From Paenibacillus marchantiophytorum (GTDB lineage: Bacteria > Bacillota > Bacilli > Paenibacillales > NBRC-103111), in NCBI RefSeq assembly GCF_014640555.1, contig NZ_BMHE01000045.1, forward strand, positions 1 through 63,629: a DNA stretch of 63,629 nt, read 5' to 3'. Positions 56,098 through 63,629 of the stretch are shown here, in pieces. Position numbers and translations under genes: made by a program. Positions within the stretch are counted from its first letter, which is position 1. Each line of letters begins with the position of its first letter. The notes below the pieces were generated by a model that did no database searches, was not told the origin of the DNA, and was given only the letters and a program-made list of their open reading frames with translations.

Positions 56098-56991
56098 ATG
56101 CGAAAAAGGTTTTCTCTTTTTAATTCCTATGTCTTCATTTTTCCTAGTCTATTCTTGACTTTGGCGCTTGGGATCTATCCAATTATTTGGGCGCTTCGTT
56201 ATATGTTTTACGATTATCAAGGGTTCGGAGACATGAAGTTTATCGGGCTTGATAATTTCTCGCGATTATTTCGGGATCAGGAATTTTGGCATTCCGTCTA
56301 TAACACGTTCATCTATGCCGCCGGGAAAATTATTATTGTCCTGCCCATTTCCCTTGTGCTTGCCGTCATTTTGAACAAAGGGCTCAAGGGCAAAGTATTT
56401 CTGCGGGCTGTCTATTTCATGCCGACTATTATCAGTACGTCGGTGATGTCGATCGTGTTTTTCACCATATTTAATTCGTATAACGGACTACTCAATCAAT
56501 TCCTGATCAAGTATGGCGTGATCTCCCAAGCAATTGATTGGCTGGGACCGAATTACGCTATGGTGACTGTGATTATTACGGCAATCTGGGGGGCAATCGG
56601 CAACTATATGCTGCTGTTTATCGCCGGATTGCAAGGGATTCCTGATGATCTATATGAGAGTGCTTCCATCGATGGAGCGAATGCCGTACAGAAATTTTGG
56701 AGCATTACAATTCCTATGTTGGGACCTGTTCTGCAAATGATTATTATGCTCGCCATCATTACGGCGCTGAAAGGGTATGAGAGCATTATGGTGCTGACCG
56801 AGGGCGGCCCCTTCGGCAAAACCGATGTCATGTACCTATACGTGTACAAATTGTTCTTCCCGGTTTCCGCTTCTACTTCGACTGTACAACAGATCGGTTA
56901 CGGTAGTGCAGCAGGGTTTGTAACGGCTATGATTGTTGGACTCATTACGATTGTCTATTTCTATTTGTCCAAACGGTTGAATCGGGATTAA
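56098..56991 (+). CDS. UgpA/MalF-type sugar ABC transporter permease
   Basis: A CUT1 permease of about 297 residues with six helices (FNSYVFIFPSLFLTLALGIYP at the N-terminus) and EAA loop ESASIDGANAVQKFWSITIP near residue 187. The open frame extends to 56023, but AAGGAG lies about ten bases before ATG 56098, and the upstream part overlaps repeat-derived sequence. It belongs to a different permease subgroup from the two LplB proteins. Partner permease and binding protein follow, making a third importer without its own ATPase. Confidence 0.92.
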   Translation: MRKRFSLFNSYVFIFPSLFLTLALGIYPIIWALRYMFYDYQGFGDMKFIGLDNFSRLFRDQEFWHSVYNTFIYAAGKIIIVLPISLVLAVILNKGLKGKVFLRAVYFMPTIISTSVMSIVFFTIFNSYNGLLNQFLIKYGVISQAIDWLGPNYAMVTVIITAIWGAIGNYMLLFIAGLQGIPDDLYESASIDGANAVQKFWSITIPMLGPVLQMIIMLAIITALKGYESIMVLTEGGPFGKTDVMYLYVYKLFFPVSASTSTVQQIGYGSAAGFVTAMIVGLITIVYFYLSKRLNRD

Positions 56992-57007
56992 GAAAAGGAG
57001 GGACTGC

Positions 57008-57874
57008 ATGATGCAAATGAATACGAAATCCGGTGTTATCAGAAGCGGATACTTCACTGGACAAACATTGAAATGGATATTTCTGCTGGTCATAGCTTTC
57101 TTTACGCTGTTTCCAATCGTTATGGCGATTCTAGGCTCTTTTAAAACGAATGCAGAGTTAACGACGGGGGCAACCCTGCTGCCGGCTGTCTGGAAGTTCT
57201 CCAACTACGCGACGGCGTGGAAGCAGGCGAACTTTGCCCGCTTTACGTGGAACAGCCTTTTTATCAGCACAATTGTGACGATCGGTACGCTGCTCGTCGC
57301 CACGATGTCCGCGTATGCGGTCGACCGCACGAAATTCCCCGGCAAAAGATTCTACGTGGCGCTGCAAGCAAGTACGATGTTCATTTCCATCGGTGCGGTA
57401 GTGCTGAGACCACAGTTCGATCTCATGGTCAAGCTTGGCCTGAATAAATCGCTGTGGGGGGTCATCCTCATTTTAATCAGCGCGCATGCCACGGTTTACT
57501 TTATGCTGATCGGCTTTTTTAAGGCGATTCCCAAGGATCTGGACGAGGCTGCGTACATCGATGGCTGCAATTTCTATACGGTTTATTGGCGGATTATTCT
57601 ACCGCTGCTGAGTCCTGCACTTGGCGTTACAGCGCTGTTCACGTTCCGCGGCGCATGGAATGAATACATCCTGCCGCTGGTGTTCACCATGACGAATCCT
57701 AAGCTGCAAACATTGACAGTGGGGCTGGCCAACTTGCGCTATGGGATCGGCGCAGCTGCGGAATCACACCTCATGATGGCGGGCGCGTGTCTTTCCTTCC
57801 TGCCGATTCTCGTTGTCTACGTTCTGGCGAACAAGTCATTCATCCAGGTAACCGCCGGAAGTGTTAAAGGATAA
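57008..57874 (+). CDS. UgpE/MalG-type sugar ABC transporter permease
   Basis: The second permease, 288 residues, with six helices, EAA loop EAAYIDGCNFYTVYWRIILP near residue 180 and ending FIQVTAGSVKG. GGAGGG precedes adjacent ATG codons at 57008 and 57011. It is intact and 16 bp behind its partner. Confidence 0.92.
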   Translation: MMQMNTKSGVIRSGYFTGQTLKWIFLLVIAFFTLFPIVMAILGSFKTNAELTTGATLLPAVWKFSNYATAWKQANFARFTWNSLFISTIVTIGTLLVATMSAYAVDRTKFPGKRFYVALQASTMFISIGAVVLRPQFDLMVKLGLNKSLWGVILILISAHATVYFMLIGFFKAIPKDLDEAAYIDGCNFYTVYWRIILPLLSPALGVTALFTFRGAWNEYILPLVFTMTNPKLQTLTVGLANLRYGIGAAAESHLMMAGACLSFLPILVVYVLANKSFIQVTAGSVKG

Positions 57875-58022
57875 AGGAGACTCTAAGGAAAGTGTTTTAC
57901 CCCACTATCAAAAGTTGATTTGTCCTTCACGGTTCCAGGTGTAGAGCAATTAAGATGAAAGCAGTTACATTTTTGTTATAAAGCAAGTCATAAGGTAAAC
58001 TAAATTAGGAGGGTTTCACAAC

Positions 58023-59417
58023 ATGAAGAGAAATGTAGTGTTAAGCACGCTGCTTGGCGTAACGATGGTCGCTTCCCTAGCGGCTTGTGGTGGACAAACC
58101 GATAAGCCCAAAAGCACGGCAACTGCATCCGCAGGGGCTGGCGGAGCAAAGACGAAACTGACGTATTGGACGGTTGACCGTCACGATGCGGATTACATGA
58201 AGGAAGTCATCAAAAAATTCAATGAAACGAACAAGGACAATATTGAAGTCGAAATGACAGTTCTTGCCGATAACTTTAATCAGTCCGTCGATATCGCTTT
58301 TGCAAGCAACCAGGCGCCCGACATTTTGCGAACAAATGATTTCCCAGGGTTTGTGAAGAAAGGTTATTTACAGCCGATCAATGACTTGATGACGGACGAA
58401 ATGAAGAAGCGCTACAACAATTTGCTGGTTGAAGAAATGAATACGATGGATGGCAGCATATACTCACTTCCGAATACAGGGCAATATTGGAGATTGATTT
58501 ATAACGTGGATCTCTTCAAAAAAGCCGGCATCACCGAGCCGCCGAAAACGATGAAAGAATTGGTCGAGGATGCCAAGAAGATTACGGAAGCAGGCAAAGA
58601 TATTGGCGCCTATGGCTTCGCGGAAAACTTCAAAAATCCAGCGTCCGCCTTCGGCCGGATTGCCAATCCGATCGGATCGTTAAGCGGAACGTCTGTGGTA
58701 GATGGCTATAACTATAAAACAGGGCAATTCGATTTCAATACGTACAAGCCGATTGTTGAGGCGCTTCGTCAAATGAAGCAAGAAGGCAGCATGCTGCCTG
58801 GTGTGGAGTCGCTCGATATTGATCCGCTGCGCGCGCAGTTCGCTGCTGGCAAGATCGGGATGTATTTCAACCACTCCGGGGAACCTGCTGTATACCAAAG
58901 CCAATTCCCGACCAAAATTAACTGGAGTGCTGCACTGCCGCCGACGATCGATGGCAACCAACGAGGGACCGTGTCTGTGATTGCCGGGAACTATATCGGG
59001 ATCAGCAAAAGCACGGCCAACAAAGATAAAGCTTGGAAATTCCTGCAATACATCTATAATCTAGATTTCCAAAAGGAATATCATGAAAAAGGATACGGGA
59101 TCTCAATTGTGCCTGACGTCAATGCGGTTGCCAAAAAGCCGACAACACAGGGTATCGAAGGATTCTTGCCTACAAAATTCGATGCGCTGTACGCGCCAAC
59201 ACCGCTTAACGTGACGGATACGAAGGTAGAAGGAATCAAATTCGGCAACGCCATCATGAAATATATGCTTGAAGGCGGAGATGTGGACAAGATGCTGACC
59301 GATTTGACCACCCGTTACAATGCGGGACTGGAGAAAGCACGTACGGCGGGCGATACGAAGACCAAAGCGAATCCGAGCTTCGATCCGAATAAGCTGCAAG
59401 GCAGCCTCGCGAAGTAA
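58023..59417 (+). CDS. sugar-binding lipoprotein of the third importer
   Basis: A 464-residue extracellular solute-binding protein family 1 lipoprotein with signal MKRNVVLSTLLGVTMVASLAAC; lipobox LAAC, acyl-Cys 22. Features such as LTYWTVDRHDADYMKEVIKKFNE and YSLPNTGQYWRLIYNVDLFKKAGI are typical of CUT1 oligosaccharide-binding proteins. AGGAGG precedes the ATG. The 148 bp before it allow a separate promoter, as often seen for highly expressed binding proteins. A sensor kinase follows 104 bp downstream. Confidence 0.92.
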   Translation: MKRNVVLSTLLGVTMVASLAACGGQTDKPKSTATASAGAGGAKTKLTYWTVDRHDADYMKEVIKKFNETNKDNIEVEMTVLADNFNQSVDIAFASNQAPDILRTNDFPGFVKKGYLQPINDLMTDEMKKRYNNLLVEEMNTMDGSIYSLPNTGQYWRLIYNVDLFKKAGITEPPKTMKELVEDAKKITEAGKDIGAYGFAENFKNPASAFGRIANPIGSLSGTSVVDGYNYKTGQFDFNTYKPIVEALRQMKQEGSMLPGVESLDIDPLRAQFAAGKIGMYFNHSGEPAVYQSQFPTKINWSAALPPTIDGNQRGTVSVIAGNYIGISKSTANKDKAWKFLQYIYNLDFQKEYHEKGYGISIVPDVNAVAKKPTTQGIEGFLPTKFDALYAPTPLNVTDTKVEGIKFGNAIMKYMLEGGDVDKMLTDLTTRYNAGLEKARTAGDTKTKANPSFDPNKLQGSLAK

Positions 59418-59455
59418 ATTTTCAACCGATCGCAGACTTGATACCAATATGGCAA

Positions 59456-59492
59456 GGGGCGCGCCGCCGAAAGCAGCGCGTCTCTTATCTTT
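59456..59492 (+). terminator. GC-rich hairpin after the binding protein
   Basis: GGGGCGCGC pairs imperfectly with GCGCGTCTC around CCGAAAGCA and is followed by TTATCTTTATT. It could end or attenuate the transporter transcript ahead of the kinase. Confidence 0.55.
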
Positions 59493-59521
59493 ATTGAATA
59501 ACTAGAAGGGGAGGGGACAGT

Positions 59522-61297
59522 TTGAAAAGATGGTATTATCAGCTTTCTCTTCGCCAACGGCTGCGTATTTCCGTTCTGATGCTGACCATTCTCTCCATTG
59601 CATTAACGGGTATTATGTCTTATTGGATTGCCTTTAGATCGACAGAAAGGGGGGCATTTATTTCCAGTCAGAATACGTTGAATAAATCGGCGCGTGTGTT
59701 GGACGAGAAGCTTAGACACATCATTGTGGCAGCTTCCTCCATGATGCTAAGTGATCCATTTAAGTTAGCGATGGACGACGTATCGGCGAATGTGGCCGCA
59801 AACTACTATACGCGATTATCCTCACTGCAAACACCTCTTGGACAAATGAAGTTGATCGAGCCGTCGATTCAATCTGTTTTGATCTATACGCCAGTCGGCG
59901 AACTGTTTGCTACAAATGATCTTAGGAACAGTCAGGTTAGCCTTAGGGATACGACCTTGGCTCGTTATTTGGATAGGACGGATCGTGTCGTTTGGGTGGA
60001 AGATCATGAGGACCTCCTGTTCTCGGGGAAACAGAGGGTCATATCGATGGTCATGAAGCCTGTCACGGATCACAATGTACGGGATGTTTATGTCGTCGTT
60101 AATGTGAAAGAAGACGCAATCCGCAGTGTCGTTACGGATGATTTGCTCGACCATGCCAGTACGTATTTTCTGATTTCACGGGGTGGTGAGACCGTTCTGC
60201 CGATCAATAGCCCGAGGTCGGCCGTTCAAGATGATCCAGTTTTTCTAGCACAATTGCAATCTCAAGATCGCGGATTTTTCAAATACAACCTTGCAGGCAA
60301 GCCTTATTTAGTCAATTATTCGCGGCTGACCATGACCGACAACTGGACAATGGTTAGTTTGCAAACCCAATCGGATCTGCTGCGTCAGGTGAACAAGATC
60401 AAAACAACCACGCTCATTATCATGCTTTGCTGTGTTGTATTGGCCTTCATCTTGTCCAATGTCATCTCGAGCGTGCTGCTCAAGCCGCTGCATAAGCTGC
60501 AAGGACTGATGAAAAAGGTAGAAAACAATAACCTGGAGGTAAGGTTTTCCAGTCACTACAAGGATGAGGTCACGCAGGTAGGGTTGAAATTTAACCGCAT
60601 GCTGGAAGAAATCGCCTCGCTTATTGAGAATGTGAAGGATGCCGAATTCGAGAAGCGCAAGATGGAAGCGAAAGCGCTCCAGGCGCAGATCGATCCGCAT
60701 TTTCTATACAATACCTTAAACACGATTCTGTGGAAGTCGGAGTCCGCTCAGAACCATGACGTTTCCGAGATGATTGCCTCGCTCTCGCTGCTGTTCCAGC
60801 TAGGTCTCAACGGCGGCAACGAAATGACGACGTTATCCAAAGAAATAGACCACGTCAGGCAATATTTGACGATTCAGCAAAAATGCTACGAGGATTTGTT
60901 TCAATACACGATTGAAGTGGAGGATGACTTGCTGCTGGAGGAAGCCATATTGAAAATTATCTTGCAGCCGCTGGTGGAGAACTCCATTCTGCACGGATTT
61001 CAGGAAATGGAACAAATGGGGGTCATCAGGATCTCTATTACACGTTCAGCTTCTTGTTTGCTGCTTAAGGTGGAAGATAACGGCGCAGGCATGGACGTCC
61101 AACCCGTCATGGCGAATATGCGGGTCGAGCATCCGCCACAGAAAAGCTATGCCCTTCGTAATGTCTATGGACGATTGCGGCTGCATTACGGCAGTGAGGC
61201 TAACATCGAATTGTCCAGCGAACCCTATGTATCTACCTCGGTCACACTAATCATACCACTAGCAGATGAGGGATATAACGATGATGACAGAACTTAG
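59522..61297 (+). CDS. YesM-type sensor histidine kinase
   Basis: An intact 591-residue sensor kinase. Membrane helices are near residues 14-35 and 295-320, with an extracellular Cache-like domain between them. HAMP lies at about 320-370, phospho-His block QIDPHFLYNTLNTI at about 389, N-box LQPLVENSILHG at about 481 and VEDNGAGMD. It starts with TTG after AAGGGGAGG. Its 3' end overlaps the regulator gene. It probably senses the substrate of the importer just upstream. Confidence 0.92.
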   Translation: MKRWYYQLSLRQRLRISVLMLTILSIALTGIMSYWIAFRSTERGAFISSQNTLNKSARVLDEKLRHIIVAASSMMLSDPFKLAMDDVSANVAANYYTRLSSLQTPLGQMKLIEPSIQSVLIYTPVGELFATNDLRNSQVSLRDTTLARYLDRTDRVVWVEDHEDLLFSGKQRVISMVMKPVTDHNVRDVYVVVNVKEDAIRSVVTDDLLDHASTYFLISRGGETVLPINSPRSAVQDDPVFLAQLQSQDRGFFKYNLAGKPYLVNYSRLTMTDNWTMVSLQTQSDLLRQVNKIKTTTLIIMLCCVVLAFILSNVISSVLLKPLHKLQGLMKKVENNNLEVRFSSHYKDEVTQVGLKFNRMLEEIASLIENVKDAEFEKRKMEAKALQAQIDPHFLYNTLNTILWKSESAQNHDVSEMIASLSLLFQLGLNGGNEMTTLSKEIDHVRQYLTIQQKCYEDLFQYTIEVEDDLLLEEAILKIILQPLVENSILHGFQEMEQMGVIRISITRSASCLLLKVEDNGAGMDVQPVMANMRVEHPPQKSYALRNVYGRLRLHYGSEANIELSSEPYVSTSVTLIIPLADEGYNDDDRT

Positions 61298-62894
61298 GAT
61301 GTGTGTAATTGATGATATCAAGACAGTGGTGGAAGGGATCACAGGTCAAATTGATTGGGAGTCGCATGGTATTCGCATTGCCGGAACAGCGAGCAACGGC
61401 GAGAAGGGCATTGAACTCATCCACAGAACGGAGCCCCACATCGTCCTGACCGATATTCGCATGCCCAAAATAAACGGTTTGGAGATGACCAAGCAGGTTC
61501 TGAAAAAACTTCCGCGCACGAGAATTGTTTTTCTAAGCGGATATACCGACTTTGAGTACGCGCAGCAGGCCGTTCAGCTTGGCGCTTTTGATTATATTGT
61601 TAAACCCTATACACCGAGAAAAATTATTGAAGTGGTCCTAAAGGCGAAATTGTCGATTGAAGAAGAAATAGGCGAAACGCAGCGGTATCATGAAATGGAA
61701 AGAAAGCTGCGGGAAAGCTTGCCGTATCTGAGGCAGGAATATTTCCAACTGCTGCTGCAATTTCGAACGACACCGGAACAAGCGGTCAAACGCTGGGACT
61801 TTTTGAACATCGGATTGGAACGGGAGCACTTCGTTGTTATGCTGACGGAAATCGATCAGTTTGCCGAACAAACCGAGACTTTGCCTGTGCAGGAGGTAGA
61901 GTTGATTCGATTTACTGTACAAAACATTTTGGAAGAAACATTAAGGAGTTTCACCAAAGGATTTGTGTTCCGTGATAACACGAACCGGTTTGTCGCCATC
62001 TTCAATCTGCCCGATTCCCTAAGCGTAGAAGCCATTGCCGAACAGTGTCGTGAAAATGTAGAGAAGTATTCCAGATATACGGTGTCCCTGGGTCTTGGGG
62101 AAGAGGTTTTGGCGATACATCAAATTTCGTATTCCTATGAGCAGGCGCTCTCTGCTCTTTCTTACAGTTTCTATACGGGCGGCAATACGGTATACAGCTA
62201 TCAAAATATGAGTACGGAGCACGAAACGGCGCCGCGCTACTCGCCAGAGAAGGAAAAAGAGCTTTTCTATTGTCTGCGATCCGGCAACATGAACAAAGCA
62301 TTTGATATCGTCGACGAGCTATTTGAGGAAACCGTGACGAGCGTCGTACCTCCGGCGCCAGAGGCGGTGAAGGGGTACTGCGATGATTTGGCTTTTCTGA
62401 TCAATCGTGTTTTCTCGGAGAAACTCACTTCGGAAGAAATGAAACAGATCGAACGTCAGTTGATGCAAATCAAAAATCTATCCTTGTATAAGCTCAAAGA
62501 GCTCCAAGGTAATATCAAAGAACTGTGCAGGATCGGCTGCGAATTGATTCAGAAACGCCATGTGGAGGATGCGAACCAAGTGGTGGAGCAGGTGATTGCG
62601 CATATCCGTCAACATGTCGCCTCCAACATGACGGTTAATGATTATGCTAAGCTCGTATATTTGAGCGGCAGCTATTTTGCCAATCTGTTCAAGAAAGTCA
62701 CAGGGATGACCGTCGTTCAGTTTGTGACAACAGAGCGGATGGAGCAGGCCAAGATTATGCTCGCCCAAGGCAAACAAGTGCAGGAAATCGCCCAAGCCCT
62801 TGGATACGAAGACAGGCCGCATTTCAGTGAATTGTTTAAAAAACATACAGGCAGGACACCTTCTGAATTCAAACAGTTGTATAGCGCAAAGTAG
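61281..62894 (+). CDS. YesN-type response regulator with AraC DNA-binding domain
   Basis: A 538-residue response regulator. The receiver has IDD at 10-12, phospho-acceptor Asp58 in LTDIRMPKINGLEM and the Lys of IVKPYTP. The acidic cluster reads DDIK rather than DDE, a mild departure. The last 100 residues have the AraC double helix-turn-helix (YAKLVYLSGSYFANLFKKVTG; VQEIAQALGYEDRPHFSELFKK). ATG 61266 is in frame, but GAGGG favours ATG 61281 (or 61284). It overlaps the kinase by 17 bp, so the pair is coupled. Confidence 0.92.
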   Translation: MMTELRMCVIDDIKTVVEGITGQIDWESHGIRIAGTASNGEKGIELIHRTEPHIVLTDIRMPKINGLEMTKQVLKKLPRTRIVFLSGYTDFEYAQQAVQLGAFDYIVKPYTPRKIIEVVLKAKLSIEEEIGETQRYHEMERKLRESLPYLRQEYFQLLLQFRTTPEQAVKRWDFLNIGLEREHFVVMLTEIDQFAEQTETLPVQEVELIRFTVQNILEETLRSFTKGFVFRDNTNRFVAIFNLPDSLSVEAIAEQCRENVEKYSRYTVSLGLGEEVLAIHQISYSYEQALSALSYSFYTGGNTVYSYQNMSTEHETAPRYSPEKEKELFYCLRSGNMNKAFDIVDELFEETVTSVVPPAPEAVKGYCDDLAFLINRVFSEKLTSEEMKQIERQLMQIKNLSLYKLKELQGNIKELCRIGCELIQKRHVEDANQVVEQVIAHIRQHVASNMTVNDYAKLVYLSGSYFANLFKKVTGMTVVQFVTTERMEQAKIMLAQGKQVQEIAQALGYEDRPHFSELFKKHTGRTPSEFKQLYSAK

Positions 62895-62984
62895 GGAGTA
62901 GCGCCGCGCTGCGTCGTTTGGAGCAGTCCCCTTAACGAGCGTGGAAAGGCCACCCCTTCAGTGAGTGTGGAGAGGGCAGCCGCG

Positions 62985-63176
62985 CCTGCTAACGAACTGT
63001 ATCATCCTTATTGACGCGAAAACGGCTGCTTTTTCTATCTAATGAACTCTAGCCATGTTATGAAGCAGAATAGAGGCGGAATCGTGATCATTTACCTACA
63101 ATAACGCATCTGGAATTCTTTAAAATTTCAAATGTGCCCATTTTGGCCAAATAAGGGTTATGGAGTTCGTAATAAA
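62985..63176. repeat. diverged copy of the 302-bp repeat family
   Basis: Blocks such as TAACGAACTGTATCATCCTTA, GTGATCATTT and GCATCTGGAATTC with TTTGGCCAAATA match, with many changes, the units at 55318-55983. Confidence 0.55.
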
Positions 63177-63210
63177 ACAAGGCTGCCGCGAAATAACCGG
63201 CAGCCTTGTT
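63176..63210 (-). terminator. strong bidirectional hairpin terminator
   Basis: AACAAGGCTGCCG and CGGCAGCCTTGTT form a perfect 13-bp stem. On the minus strand it is followed by TTTTATT and lies just after the stop of the AraC remnant. Confidence 0.8.
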
Positions 63211-63214
63211 TGCG

Positions 63215-63380
63215 CTATTGCTTGTTGCGGTAAGTGCGCGGCGTCGTGCCGACGAGTTTTTTGAAGGCGCGTCCGAAATACGAAAAGCTGTTAAAGCCGA
63301 CCGATTGCGATATTTCCGTAATCGGCATATTGGTGTTCGCGAGCAGCCGCTTCGCTCCTTTTTCAAAGAGTTTATATGTT
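63215..63380 (-). pseudogene. C-terminal remnant of an AraC-family regulator
   Basis: The minus strand encodes KRLLANTNMPITEISQSVGFN, then SFSYFGRAFKKLVGTTPRTY and RNKQ followed by stop. This is the second helix-turn-helix of AraC proteins, with the SVGF-x-SxSYF-x-RxFKK-x-G-x-TP-x-xYR signature. Homology stops near 63375; upstream are repeats, not the rest of the domain. It retains a terminator, so the missing gene body was probably lost by deletion. Confidence 0.65.
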
Positions 63381-63415
63381 TTGGAGTGAACGCAGAGTTA
63401 CTTCAGCTGCCTCGC

Positions 63416-63500
63416 GCGGAGGGAACTACAGTGCGCTATTATTGAGAAAAGTGGCATTATTGCTATTAAGAGGGAACTACAGTTCGCTATTTTGCTATTT
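63416..63500. repeat. dispersed GGGAACTACAGT repeats
   Basis: GAGGGAACTACAGTGCGCTATT and AGAGGGAACTACAGTTCGCTATT occur about 57 bp apart. The same unit occurs near 28665 and 28720. The final 130 bases of the window hold no recognisable gene. Confidence 0.65.
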
Positions 63501-63629
63501 CATCAGAAGCTTTGCAAAATATATGACATGATAAGGCATTGTGCTCCTTAGCGGCTGATTCACCTTTACGGAGCACATGCCGACTAGGAGGAAATTCAAA
63601 AAAATTTATAATAAGGTTTATATTTACAG

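Noticed and set aside
1..63629. tRNA, rRNA or origin of replication
   Set aside because: No cloverleaf, rRNA segment or DnaA-box cluster was recognised by eye; a covariance-model search would be decisive.

Overview
The window looks like a chromosome segment of a spore-forming Paenibacillus-type member of the Bacillota. It carries two gerA-family spore germinant receptor operons, an S-layer-anchored surface protein, and repeated sets of LplB/YtcP-type sugar permeases, lipoprotein solute-binding proteins and YesM/YesN two-component systems. That combination is typical of soil paenibacilli living on plant polysaccharides. The assignment rests on gene content and protein style; no rRNA, tRNA or housekeeping marker is present.

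Layout. (1) 428-9806 is an intact glycan-uptake cluster: two permeases, binding protein, sensor kinase, response regulator and a GH78 alpha-L-rhamnosidase-like enzyme. (2) 9807-13920 is a decaying stretch. It holds a DUF1349 tail, a 112-bp tandem repeat, an intact LysR regulator, a DMT exporter with an internal deletion, and an SGNH acyltransferase with three lesions. (3) 14429-22186 holds two adjacent gerA operons, ordered A-C-B and A-B-C. (4) 22200-28620 is a second decaying glycan locus: binding-protein remnant, AraC-type regulator without its sensor half, frameshifted GH95 fucosidase-like enzyme, truncated MFS transporter and an AraC scrap. (5) 29042-62894 is a large polysaccharide-utilisation region. 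It begins with a frameshifted YesN and an intact YesM, permeases and binding protein. Next come a secreted beta-helix protein and its cytoplasmic-looking paralogue, an NHL-propeller/SLH surface protein, a heparinase II/III-type lyase, a GH43-like enzyme, a further importer and a further YesM/YesN pair.

The most striking object is a 7.4-kb insertion (37506-44938) that cuts the secreted beta-helix gene in two. It is bounded by a perfect 9-bp target duplication and inverted repeats of about 30 bp. It carries a shikimate-kinase-like gene, a dead tyrosine recombinase, an ISL3 transposase scrap, small membrane and secreted proteins, a frameshifted DUF3825 gene and an XRE regulator. The XRE gene has a consensus sigma-A promoter and sits between 137-bp inverted repeats that reuse the element's own end. 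No intact DDE transposase is visible, so the element looks non-autonomous.

How the genes work together. Surface and secreted enzymes would cut the polymer, the importers take up oligosaccharides, and cytoplasmic lyase and glycosidases finish them. Each importer lacks its own ATPase, which in these bacteria is usually a shared MsmX-type protein encoded elsewhere. YesM/YesN pairs probably sense the sugars. Many broken genes differ from an open frame by a single base, often in a short homopolymer, so sequencing error must be excluded for those. The large deletions and the insertion are real rearrangements relative to the families.
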